64,000 nucleotides of DNA. It comes from Aegilops tauschii subsp. strangulata. Taxonomy: Eukaryota; Streptophyta; Magnoliopsida; Poales; Poaceae. Below, piece by piece: positions 46,742 through 58,399 of this stretch. Where the stretch lies: NCBI RefSeq assembly GCF_002575655.3, contig NC_053035.3, forward strand, positions 380,905,792 to 380,969,791, in the 5' to 3' direction. The notes under the pieces are model-generated. The model was not told where the DNA came from, made no database searches, and saw nothing but the letters and a program-made list of their open reading frames with translations. The position numbers and the translations under genes were made by a program. Within the stretch, counting starts at the first letter, position 1. The number at the start of each line of letters is the position of its first letter.

Positions 46742-46818
46742 GTGAAGCGCCTTTGTTAAGTGGAATTTTCTAAGGAAATATTTATATAGTGTGCTGAAAT
46801 TTACTGTCACTTGTTACT

Positions 46819-49800
46819 ATGGAAAATAATCTTTTGAGGGGTTTGTTCGGGGTATCTTCACCTTGATCGGAACCACAATTAGTTGCTCCTCAACCTACTG
46901 CACCTACTGAAAATATTTATTATGAAATTCTTTCGGGTATGATAGACAAACTTCTAGCTAATCCTTATGAAGGAGATGGAACTTTACATCCCGATATGCA
47001 CCTACTCTATGTGGATGAAGTTTGTGGATTATTTAAGCTTGCAGGTATACCCGAGGATGTTGTCAAGAAGAAGGTATTCCCTTTATCTTTGAAGGGAAAG
47101 GCATTGGCATGGTATAGGCTATTGGATGATATTGGATCATGGAACTACAACCGATTGAAATTGGAATTTCATCAGAAGTTTTATCCTATGCATCTGGTTC
47201 ATCGTGATCGGAATTATATATATAATTTTTGGCCTCGTGAAGGAGAAAGTATCACACAAGGTTGGGGGAGGCTTAATTTAATGTTATATTCATGCCCCAA
47301 TCATGAGCCCTCAAGGGAAATTATTATTCAAAACTTTTATGCTCAGCTTTCTCATAATGATCGATCCATGCTCGATACTTCTTGTACTAGTTCCTATATG
47401 AAGAAGGATATTGAATTCAAATGAGATTTATTAGAAAGAATTAAACGCAACCCTGAAGATTGCGATCTCGATGAAGGTAAGGAGTCAGGTATAAACCTTA
47501 AGTTTGATTGTGTTAAATCTTTTATGGATACCGATGCTTTTCGTGATTTTAGCACTAAATATGGACTCGACTCTGAGATAGTAGCTTCTTTCTGTGAATC
47601 ATTTGCTACTCATGTTGATCTCCCTAAGGATAAGTGGTTTAAATATCATCCTCCCATTGAAGTTAAGGTAGTTGAACCTATTAAAGTTGAAGAAGAAACT
47701 ATTACTTACAATGTCGATCCTATTGTTCCTACTTCTTATATTGAGAAACCACCTTTTCCTGTTAGAATAAAGGATCATGCTAAAGCTTCAATTGTGGTTC
47801 GTAAGAGTTATACTAAAACACCTACACCTCCTGAAAAATTTAAAGTTGAACCTAGTGTTGCTATAGTTAAATATCTCTTGGTTGATAATATTGATGGGCA
47901 TGTTATCTGTTTCTGTGTTGAAGCTGCTAGAATTGCTAAACTTGATACCAAAGATAAACATAGACCTGTGGTTGGCATACCTGTTGTTTCTGTTAAAATA
48001 GGAGATCATTGTTATCATGGCTTATGTGATGTGGGTGCTAGTGTGAGTGCAATACCTTACACCTTATATAAATAAATTATGAATGATATTGCACCTGCTG
48101 AGATAGAAGATATTGATGTTACTATTAAGCTTGCTAATAGAGATACTATTTCGCCAATTGGGATTGTTAGAGATGTTGAAGTGTTGTGAGGGAAAATAAA
48201 ATACCCAAATGATTTTCTCGTTCTTGCTTCCCCACAAGATAATTTTTGTCCCATTATATTCGGTAGACCCTTCTTGAATACTGTTAATGCAAGGATAGAC
48301 TGCGAGAAAGACATTGTTACTGTTGGTTTGGGAGATATGTCTCATGATTTTAATTTCTCTAAATTTCGTAGACAACCCCATGATAAAGAGTTGCCTAGTA
48401 AAGATGAAATTATTGGTCTTGCTTCTATTCAGTGCCTCCTGCTGACCCTTTAGAAAAATATTTGCTAGACCATGAAAATGATATGTTTATGAATGAAAGA
48501 AGGGAAATACATGAAGTATTCTTTAATCAGGGACCTATTTTGAAACACAATTTTCCCGTTGAAATCCTTGGGGATCCTCCTCCACCTAAGGGTGATCCCG
48601 TTTTTGAGCTTAAACCATTACCTGATACTCTGAAATATGCTTATCTTGATGAAAAGAAGATATATCCTGTTATTATTAGTGCTAACCTTTCAGAGCATGA
48701 AGAAAAGAAATTATTGAAAACTCTAAAGAAGCATCGTGCCGCTATTGCATATACTCTTGATGATCTTAAGGGCATTAGTCCCACTCTATGTTAGCACAAA
48801 ATAAAATTGGAGAAAGATGCTAAACGAGTTGTTGATCATCAACGGTGGTTAAACCCTAAAATGGAAGAAGTGGTAAGAAATGAAATACTAAAGCTTCTTG
48901 AAGCAGATATAATTTATCCTGTTGCTGATAGTTAGTGGGTAAGTGTTGTTCATTGTGTCCCTAAGAAGGGAGGTATTACCGTTGTTCCTAATGATAAAAA
49001 TGAATTGATTCCACAAAGAATTGTTACAGGTTATAGAATGGTAATTGATTTTCACAAATTGAATAAAGCTACTAGAAAAGATCATTACCCTCTACCCTTT
49101 ATCGATGAAATGCTAGAAAGACTATCCAAACACACTCATTTTTGCTTTCTAGATGGTTATTCTGGTTTCTCTCAAATACCTTTGTCACAAGATGATCAAG
49201 AGAAAAACACTTTTACTTGCCCTTTCGGTACCTTTGCTTATAGACGTATGCCTTTTGGTTTATGTAGTGCACCTGCTACCTTTCAAAGATGTATGATGGC
49301 TATATTCTCTGAATTTTGTGAAAAGATTGTTGAGGTTTTCATGGATGATTTCTCTGTTTACGGAAATTCTTTTGATGATTGCTTAAGCAACCTTGATCGA
49401 GTTTTACAGAGATGTGAAGAAACTAATATTGTCTTGAATTGGGAGAAATGCCATGCACTTTATGGTTAATGAAGGCATTGTCTTGGTGCACAAAATTTCT
49501 GAAAGAGGTATTGAAGTTGATAAAGCTAAAGTAGAAGCTATTGAAAAGATGTCATGTCCTAAAGATATCAAAGGTATAAGAAGTTTTCTTGGTCATGCTG
49601 GTTTCTATAGGAGCTTTATTAAAGACATCTCTAAAATTTCTAGGACTCTCACTAATCTCTTGCAAAAATATGTTCCTTTCTTTGATGATGATTGTGTAGA
49701 ACCATTGGAAATACTTAATAAAGCCTTGATTTCTGCACCGATTGTTCAACCGCCTGATTGGAATTTGCCCTTTGAAATTATCTGTGATGCTAGTGATTAT

Positions 49801-51553
49801 GCTGTTGGTGCTATTCTAGGACAAAGAGTTGATAAGAAATTAAATGTTATTCATTATGCTAGTAAAACTCTAGACAGTGCCTAGAGAAATTATGCCACTA
49901 CTGAGAAAGAATTTTTAGCAGTTGTCTTTGCTTGTGATAAGTTCAGATCTTATATTGTTGATTCCAAAGTAACTGTTCACACAGATCATGCTGCTATTAA
50001 ATGTCGTATGGAAACGAAAGATGCCAAACCTAGACTTATTAGATGGGTTCTCTTGCTACAAGAATTTTATTTGCATATTATTGATAGAAGGGGAGCTGAG
50101 AACCCCATTGCAGACAACTTGTCTAGGTTAGAAAATGTTCTTGATGACCCACAACCTATTGATGATAGTTTTTCGGATGAGCAATTAAATGTCATCAATG
50201 CTTCTCATAACACTCCATGGTATGATGATTATGCTAATTGCATTGTTGCTAAATTTATACCACCTAGTTTCACGCACCAGCAAAAGAAAAAGTTTTCTAT
50301 GATTTAAGACATTACTTTTGGGATGACCCACACTTTATAAAGAAGTAGTAGATGGTGTTATTAGACGCTGTGTACCTGAGCATGAACAGGAACAGATCCT
50401 ACGCAAGTGCCACTCCGATTCTTATGGAGGACACCACGCTGGAGATAGAATTGCACACAAGGTATTGCAATCTGGTTTTTATTGGCCTACTCTCTTCAAG
50501 GATGCTCGTAAGTTTGTCTTGTCATGTGATCAATGTCAAAGAATTGGTAATATTAGTAGACGTCAGGAAATGCCTATGAACTATTCACTTGTTATTGAAC
50601 CATTTGATGTTTGGGGCTTTGATTATATAGAACCTTTTCCTTCCTCTAATGGGTACACACATATTTTAGTTGCTGTTGATTACATTACTAAGTGGGTACA
50701 AGCTATTCCAACTAGTAGTGCTGATCATAGCACTTCTATTAAAATGCTTAAAGAAGTTATTTTTCCGAGGTTTGGAGTCCCTAGATATTTAATGACTGAT
50801 GGTGGTTCACACTTTATTCATGGTGCCTTCCATAAAATGCTTGCTAAATATGATGTTAATCATAGAATTGCATCTCCATATCATTCTCAGTCTAGTGATC
50901 AAGTAGAATTGAGCAATAGAGAGATTGAATTAATTTTGCAAAAGACCGTTAATAGATCTAGAAAGAATTGGTCTAAGAAACTTGATGATGCTTTGTGGGC
51001 TTATAGAACTGCTTATAAGAATCCTATGGGTATGTCTCCATATAAAATAGTTTATGGAAAGGCTTGCCACTTACCTCTTGAATTAGAACATAAGGCATAT
51101 TGGGCTATTAAAGAACTCAACTATGATTTCAAACTTGCCGGTGAGAAGAGGTTATTTGACATTAGCTCACTTGATGAATGGAGAACCCAAGCCTATGAGA
51201 ATGCCAAGCTGTTTAAAGAAAAAGTTAAAAGATGGCATGATAGAAGGATACAAAAGCGTGAGTTTAATGTAGGTGATCATGTTTTTCTATACAACTCTCA
51301 TTTAAGATTTTTTGCAGGAAAGCTTCTCTCTAAATGGGAAGGTCCTTACATCGTCAAGGAGGTCTATCGTTCCAGTGCCATCAAAATCAACAACGCCAAA
51401 GGCACAAATCCGAAGGTGGTAAAAGGTCAAAGAATCAAACATTATATCTCAGGTACTCCCATAAATGTTGAGACCAATATAATTAATACCGTAACACCGG
51501 AGGAGTACATAAGGGACACTTTCCAGAACATTTCAGACTCCGAAAAGCAATAG
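46819..51553 (+). pseudogene. Element E: gag-pol polyprotein (gag, PR, RT, RNase H, IN), decayed
   Basis: Starts ATG 46819 (MENNLLRGLFGV). Gag has the Athila pattern (FPLSLKGKALAWYRLL, WNYNRLKLEFHQKFYP). Protease has CDVGASVSAIP (about 48024). RT has FMDDFSVYGNSF (about 49338), RNase H has ICDASDYAVGAIL, and integrase has its zinc region (CDQCQRIGNISRRQ) and DDE residues in GFDYIEPF, TDGGSHF and VELSNREIE. It ends TAG 51551-51553 after ISDSEKQ. Lesions: TGA 46864, TGA 47422, TAA 48073, TGA 48187, a one-base loss near 48431, TAG 48792, a TAG near 48933, a four-base insertion near 49452, TAG 49882 and frame changes around 50297-50335. The last 362 codons, covering integrase, are intact. Not functional as a whole. 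Confidence 0.93.
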
Positions 51554-51876
51554 GTATGTGGTACGGTAAGTAAACCGACTCCAAAACGTTTCCAACGATA
51601 AATTTTCTCCAATTTGGAATATTTAAAAAATTAGGAAAATTAAAAGTAGTCTGAAAGAGACACAAAGCCACCACAAGGGTGGAGGGTGCGTCCTACCCCC
51701 CTGGGCGCGCCCCCCGACCTTGTGGCTACCTCGTGTGCCCTCCGGACTCCATTTTCATGCACAATACATCTTTCGGTCGTTAAAAAATCACTATATAATC
51801 CCCCAAAGGTTTTGACCACCGTACCACGACAATATCTCCTGTTTTTGTTTCAAGCTGTTTTCTGCCAGAGTTTTCA

Positions 51877-52272
51877 ATGCCAGGCATCATGTCGTCTTCC
51901 TCCTCCAACAATGCAGGCGATGATGCTTGGCTAATGAAGATAGATATGAAGAGAGAAGAATTTGGGGAGACCAACAAGGGCGATGGGATCAAGAAGCCCG
52001 CGGAGGATCATGTTCCGGCAGCAGAAGAAGAAGACATCCTTCAACCTCACTACAATCTTCTTACCCCTACTGAAATTCAAGCTTTCAAGATGATTGAAAT
52101 AGCTCGAGTGCAGGACAAGTATCTAACTCGTGAAAATATTCTATTGCAAGAGCATATCATCGCACTCAAGGGCATTAATCGTAAGATGGAGTACCTCCTA
52201 CGTTCGATGTTGGATGACAAGCCTACTTCATCAACAACTCCATCATCACCACCTCCGAAGAAAGATATCTAA
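51877..52272 (+). CDS. Element E: accessory ORF downstream of pol, 131 aa
   Basis: An intact ORF from ATG 51877 to TAA 52270-52272, 320 bp after pol, where Athila elements often carry an extra (env-position) ORF. The product begins MPGIMSSSSSNNAGDDAW, is acidic in the first half (AEEEDILQPHYNLLTPTEIQ), has a helical segment (DKYLTRENILLQEHIIALKG) and a Ser/Thr/Pro tail ending KKDI. No signal peptide or membrane anchor, so it is not a typical envelope glycoprotein. It remains open although gag-pol has about ten lesions. Function unknown; a coiled-coil structural role is a guess. Confidence 0.6.
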   Translation: MPGIMSSSSSNNAGDDAWLMKIDMKREEFGETNKGDGIKKPAEDHVPAAEEEDILQPHYNLLTPTEIQAFKMIEIARVQDKYLTRENILLQEHIIALKGINRKMEYLLRSMLDDKPTSSTTPSSPPPKKDI

Positions 52273-53776
52273 ATACATGGGTATGGGCACTCCCCTTGGC
52301 AACTACCAAGCTTGGGGGAGTGCCCCGGTATCGTATCACCATCACATCTTTATCTTTATTGTTTTCCTTAGTTCGATCCTTTTGGTTATATCGTGATCTA
52401 GTAGAATAAATCTTTTAGTATGATCTAGCTTTGAGTTTTTGCTTTATGTTCCCTCTATCTAATCGAGTCCGTGAGATATATAATAAAGAGTAGTTTTGAG
52501 ATAACGGCTTTGCTTTCTTGCTATGATCTTGAGGGAATAAAATAAGATAAAGAAATAAAAAGATCATGTATTGATCTTATGGAGAGTACTGACTTCACAC
52601 ATAAAGAGTGTGATGAATAAAAGTTATTGAGAGTTGACAAACATAGTTTTGATCATTGTTGCAATTAATAGGAAGTAATAAAGAAAGAGAGGCTTCACAT
52701 ATAAATATACTATCTTGGACATCTTTTATAATTGTGAGCACTCATTAAAATATGACATGCTAAAAAGTTGATGTTGGACAAGGAAGACAACATAATATGT
52801 TATGTTTTCTTATATCCAAATAGAAGTTATATTATCATGGATCATCCAACATGTTGAGCTTGCCTTCCCCCCTCATGCTAGCCAAATTCTTTGCACCAAG
52901 TAGAGATACTACTTGTGCTTCCCAACATCCCTAAACCCAGTTTTGCCATGAGAGTCCACCATACCTACCTATGGATTGAGTAAGATCCTTCAAGTAAGTT
53001 GTCATCGGTGAAACCAATAAAATTGCTCTCTAAATTTGCATGATCTATTAGTGTGAAGAAAATAAGCTTTATACGAACTAGTGATATGGAAGAAATAAAA
53101 GCGACGAACTACATAATAAAGGTCTTTATCACAAGTGGCAATATAAAGTGACGTTCTTTTGCATTAAGATTTTGTGCATCCAACCATAAAAGAGCATGAC
53201 AACCTCGGCTTCCCTCTGCGAAGGGCCTATCTGTTACTTCTATCTTCTACCCTTATTCAAGAGTCATGGTGATCTTCACCTCTCCTTTTTACACTTCTGC
53301 CTTTTGCAAGCACTATGTGTTGGAAAGATCCGGATATATATATATATCCATTCGGATGTAGGTTTCATAAAGTATTATTGTTGACATTACCCTTTAGGTA
53401 AAAGGTTGGGAGGCGAAACTAAAAGCCCCTATCTTTCTCTGTGTCCAATTGAAGCTTCGAACCCATAAGTATCGCGTGAGTGTTAGAAATTGTGAAAGAC
53501 TACAGGATAGTTGAGTATGTGGACTTGCTGAAAAGCTCTTATAATTGACTCTTTCCGATGTTATGATAAATTGCAATTGCTTCAATGACTGAGATCATAG
53601 TTTGTTAGTTTTCAATGAAGTTTCTGATTCATACTTTACGTTATGAATGAATTGTTACTTTATTATAAGAAATTATATGACAATGTGTACTGTTCTAAAG
53701 TTGATCATGATGCCCTCATGTCCGTATTTTATTTTATCGACACCTCTATCTCTAAACATGAGGACGAGCGAGGTCT
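52273..53776 (+). other. Element E: non-coding interior before the 3' LTR
   Basis: No gene. It includes a second copy of the purine motif, AAGCTTGGGGGAG at 52308-52320, just after the accessory ORF, and an AT dinucleotide run near 53335. Confidence 0.6.
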
Positions 53777-53790
53777 AAGCTTGGGGGAGT
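53777..53790 (+). other. Element E: polypurine tract
   Basis: AAGCTTGGGGGAGT directly before the LTR start at 53791; same core as in element D. Confidence 0.75.
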
Positions 53791-55302
53791 TGATACGTCC
53801 ATTTTGCATCATGCTTTTATATTGATAGTTATTGCATTATGGGTTGTTATTACACATTATATCACAATACTTATGCCTATTCTCTCTTATTTCACAAGGT
53901 TTACAGGAAGAGGGAGAATGCCGGCAGCTACAATTCTGGACCGGAAAAGGAGCAAATATTAGAGACATATTCTGCACAACTCCAAAAGTCCTGAAACTTC
54001 ACGGAGATCAGTTTTGGAATTAATAAAAATTATTGGGCGAAGAAAGCACCAGAGGGTGGCCACCAGTCAGCCACAAGGGTGGAGGGCGCGCCCCACCCCC
54101 TGGGCACGCCCCCGACCTTGTGGGCCCCCTGGCAGGCCTCCGGTGCCCATCTTCTGCTATATGGTGTCTTTCACCCTGGAAAAAATCATACAGAAGCTTT
54201 CGGGACAAGGCGCCGCCGCCCCGAGGCGGAGCTTGGGCAGAACCAATCTAGAGCTCCGGCATGGCTGTTCTGCAGGGGAAACATCCCTCCGGGAGAGGGC
54301 AATCATTGACATAGTCATCACCATCGATCCTCTCATCGAGATGGGGTCAATATCCATCAACATATTCACCAGCACCATCTCCTCTCAAACCCTAGTTCAT
54401 CTCTTGTATTCGATCTTGGTGCCAAAACCTCATATTGGTACCTGTGGGTTGCTAGTAGTGTTGATTACTCCTTGTAGTCGATGCTAGTGGGTTTATCCGG
54501 TGGAAGATTATATTTTCAGATCCTTAATGATAATTAATACTCCTCTAATCTTGAACATGAATATGCTTTGTGAGTAGTTACGTTTGTTCCTAAGGACATG
54601 GGAGAAGTCTTATTATAAGTAATCATGTGAATTTGGTATTCGTTCGATATTTTGATGAGATGTATGTTGTCTTTCCTCTAGTGGTGTCATGTGAACATGA
54701 CACTTCACCATTGTTTGGCCCAAGGGAAGGCATTGGGAAGTAATAAGTAGATGATGGGTTGCTAGAGTTATAGAAGCTTAAACCCTAGTTTACGCGTTGC
54801 TTCGTAAGGGGCTGATTTGGATCCATATGTTTCATGCTATGGTTAGGTTTACTTTAATACTTCTTTTGTAGTTGCGGATGCTTGCGAGAGGGGTTAATCA
54901 TAAGTGGGAGACTTGTCCAAGGAAGGACAGCACCCAAGCACCAGTCCACCCACATATAAAATTATCAAAGTAACGAACGCGAATCATATGAGCATGATGA
55001 AAACTAACTTGACAGAAATTCCCATGTGTCCTCGGGAGCGCTTTGCTTTATATAAGAGTTCGTCCAGGCTTGTCCTTTGCTACAAAAAGGATTGGGCCAC
55101 CTTTCTGCACTTTATATACACTTCTTACTTGTTACCCGTTATGAATTACCTTATCACAAAACTATCTGTTACCGATAATTTCAGTGCTTGCAGAGAATAC
55201 CTTGCTGAAAACCACTTGTCATTTCCTTCTGCTCCTTGTTGGGTTCGACACTCTTACTTACCGAAAGGACTACGATAGATACCCTATACTTGTGGGTCAT
55301 CA
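53791..55302 (+). repeat. Element E: 3' LTR (1512 bp)
   Basis: Starts TGATACGTCCATTTTGCATC and ends CTTGTGGGTCATCA, paired with 45193-46712. Confidence 0.9.
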
Positions 55303-56742
55303 TCATGCCTACTTTCTACTAGAATTAATTGCATGCCATGATATGCTTTGTATTGAGTTAAACAAGCTTGCAAACATGCTATCATGAATCTGTTTCTGCC
55401 ATGTCATGAAATTCTACTAAGTATGAAATCTATTTATATCACTTGCCATTTTTGCATTGAAGCTATCATGAAATCCATGTGTTTCTGAACAAAGTTCAGT
55501 AAGAGAGTTTTGGTAAGTGCATTTAGTAATAGAATGCCATGCTCAAGTTTGCCATGATGCGTTCCTGTAACATGTAGTTTACTAGCTCTAAACTTTGCAA
55601 CCTGATGTTGTTTCTGCCATGTCCAGTATTTTCAGTCTGTAAAACTGTTATCATTTGCAATTTCGCCATGCTGTTTTAGTCATGTTCTAGTGAATTCTAG
55701 CAGTAGCTCAGTAATCTTGTTTTGTAGTGATTGACATGTCCTTCAATGCCATGCCATTAATTTTAATGTTGCTGTGTTGTAACATATTTAAACTTTGCAT
55801 CGAAGTAGCCATGTTGCTGTTTTAAATAGATTGTATTGTATATGGTTTTGCTTGTCATTTTCAAACCGTGCATCCGTTTCCGGTGATCTTTATATAAATT
55901 TCAACTGAAATCTTCCAACCTTTCCAGTGGCATGCTTGGATTACCAAGATTTTTCCCATATCATTCCTGCCTTCATCGTTTCCTTCCCGTTATCGTACCC
56001 CTTCGATCCGGTAGAACCGTAGCTCCGTGCATATCGTTCTTCTTATGCATCCTTGATAGTTTTGCATGTAGAACATGTTCTTTGCCATGAGTGATTGTTT
56101 ATTGCGTGCTTGTCTTTCTTTGGGTAGTTCCGGGAGACGATTTTGAGTCCGAGGACCCTGTCAAGTACGTCCACGAGGAGCAAGTTTTCGATACCACTAA
56201 GGACATTTCAGGCAAGATGACCATTACCCTCGATATCACTTCTCTCTCTGCTTGCTAGTTGTTTGTTCTATCTGTATGTAGTGCTACCTACCACTTGTTA
56301 ATATAGCCTCCCTTATTGCCCTGAAAAGCCTCTAACCCACCTTCCTAGCAAACTGTTGTTTGGCTATGTTACCGCTTTTGCTCAGCCCCTCTTATAGTGT
56401 TGCTAGTTGCAGGAGCAGTGCAGGTTGTTCCATGTTGGAACATGGATATCTTGGGATATCTCAATATCTTTATTTAATTAATGCATCTATATACTTGGTA
56501 AAGGGTGGGAGGCTTGGCCTTTTGCTCGGTGTTTTGTTCCACTCTTGCCGCCCTAGTTTCCGTCATACCGGTGTTATGTTCCTTGAATTTTGCGTCCCTA
56601 ACACGGTGGAGGTTTATTGGCCCCCCTTGACAGTTCGCTTTGAATAAAACTCTTCCAGCAAGGCCCAACTTTGATTTTACCATTTGCCTAATAACAACTA
56701 AAACTTGTATAGGGAGTAATTAACCCGAGGATTCTTAATCAA
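55303..56742 (+). repeat. Element B: 3' LTR, second part
   Basis: Continuation of the LTR split by element E, beginning at the duplicated TCATG. It has many short phrases with GCCATG and TTTCTGCCATG, common in long gypsy LTRs. It stops at the CACTA terminus (56743); I see no clean LTR end (..CA plus duplication), so it is probably truncated. Confidence 0.7.
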
Positions 56743-57239
56743 CACTACAAAAAAGACACATCCGTGACATTTTGGGCCGAACAAAAAAATTCGGTCATGC
56801 TTATGACACTTCTATGATGATAATTGTGGCAAAACCCGGTATCATCATAGATGTGGTGGGCTCCTACTTCTATGACCAAAAATCATGACAGAAAATGGGA
56901 TTTTCGTCCTGGGTGGGCTGGAGACGCAGCTGCATGACATTCTTTGGGCCGTCCATGACGGGAAAAACTGTGGTAGAAGCGAGGGCGAGGAAAATATCGG
57001 GAGTTCCCGGTTACAATGGGTGGTCGGGGCCGAGCGATAAACGGAGGGATTGCACGTTTCTCTTGTACACGTACGTGTGTGGGTAAGAGGCGTTGGGCTC
57101 TAGCTGAACCCAAGCGACGCGTTCGCCTACTGAACCTGAGCGATTGCACTGCAGGCTACGCGTTAATGTACTCGAGCGATCGATCGATGGCTGTTAACTG
57201 AACTCGATTGATCGATTCCTTCGCTACTGCTTCTAACTG

Positions 57240-57720
57240 AAGCCGATCGAACCTGCTGCCTCTTGATGAATAGTGAGTGTTGTTGGGGGGTGGATGAATA
57301 GTTCCCGGTGGGGCTTGGATGAACAGACCCCGTGGTAGTAGTGGTCGTTGCCGCTGGATGAACAGGACCCCGATCGATCGAGCCGGTTGGGGGCGGATGA
57401 ACAGGACCCCGTGGAGGGCTGGATGAACAGGACCCCGTGGAGGGATGGTTGAACAGTAGCCGGTGGAGGGCTGGATGAACAGTAGCCCATGGAGGGGTGG
57501 TTGAACAGGACCCCGTGGAGAGGGCTGGTTGAATAGTAGCCGGTGGAGGATCGCGCGGTGGAGGCTGGATGAACAGGAGCCCGTGGATGAATAGATGCGG
57601 GTGGAGGCTGGAGGAGGTCGACGGTGGATGAACAGTAGCCCATGGAGGCTAGAGGAGGTCAACGGTGGATGAACAGTAGCCCGTGGAGGCTGGAGGAGGT
57701 CGACGGTGAAGATGAACAGT
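57240..57720 (-). repeat. Degenerate short repeats, inverted copy
   Basis: Repeated GGATGAACAG, GGACCCCGTGGAGGGCTGG and CAGTAGCC(C/G)(A/G)TGGAGG, the complement of the block at 15720-15960 but longer here. Confidence 0.75.
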
Positions 57721-57740
57721 AGCCCGTGGAGTCCCGTTTT

Positions 57741-58000
57741 GCGGTACGCCACACCCCTCCCGATGAACAGGACCCCCGTTTCAACTGTAGCACTCCAACA
57801 CAAGTCCGTTTCCTCCGTTTTGCGGTACACCACACCCCTCCCGTTCAACAGGACCCCGTTTTGACCGTAGGAGGTCCAAGAGAAGTCCGTTTCCTCCGTT
57901 TTGCGGTACGCCACACCCCTCCCGATGAATAGGATCCCGTTTCGACCGTAGGCGGACAAACACAAGGCCGTTTCCTCCGTTCTGCGGTACGCCAGGCCTC
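57741..58000 (-). repeat. 81-bp minisatellite, four units, inverted copy
   Basis: GCGGTA starts at 57741, 57822, 57903 and 57984, exactly 81 bp apart. The unit is the complement of that at 15360-15690 (CGGTACGCCACACCCCTCCC, CCGTTTCCTCCGTTTTGCGG). Confidence 0.88.
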
Positions 58001-58399
58001 ATTTCGATCGGTTGTTCCGTCCAAGCCGGTTGGCTCCCAATGAACACGACGCATTTGGTTGCCTCCCGATGAACACGATGACGCAATTTCTCCATTTCGA
58101 CCCAGCCATGTACACGAGCCCTGGCCGTACGTATGCGCGAGTAGGCGTTCGAGACCCCGCCCGTATGTACGTATGTGGCCGTATTTACTTTCTTGCACCC
58201 TGGCTGTACATACGTGTACATGCTATGTGCGTGCCTCTCCTACGACACATGCCCTTCCTTACTCAACATGGTTAATCACTGTAGCCTGCAGATAGGCCGG
58301 TCGACCAGTATGTACGTACACGTTCGCGACCAGAATGACAACGCTACATACGCTTCGACCAGGTGGGTCCCGACTGTTAAGGAGGATAAGGAGGCACTT

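Larger units (their letters stand above)
45193..55302 (+). mobile_element. Element E: Athila-type Ty3/gypsy retrotransposon inserted in B's 3' LTR
   Basis: LTRs 45193-46712 and 53791-55302 start TGATA(T/C)GT and end TGTGGGTCATCA. Target duplication ACATG (45188-45192) and TCATG (55303-55307), one mismatch. It has a primer-binding site (46724), a complete but mutated gag-pol (46819-51553), an additional ORF downstream (51877-52272), and a purine tract AAGCTTGGGGGAGT (53777-53790). No chromodomain. Gene order and RT/IN sequence fit the Athila lineage; LTR starts resemble wheat Fatima/Sabrina-type elements, a name I cannot confirm here. Confidence 0.92.

Noticed and set aside
57156..58221. Minus-strand frame of 269 codons and overlapping frames
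   Set aside because: Inverted copy of the same short repeats and minisatellite; Ser/Pro/Gly-rich repeat translation.
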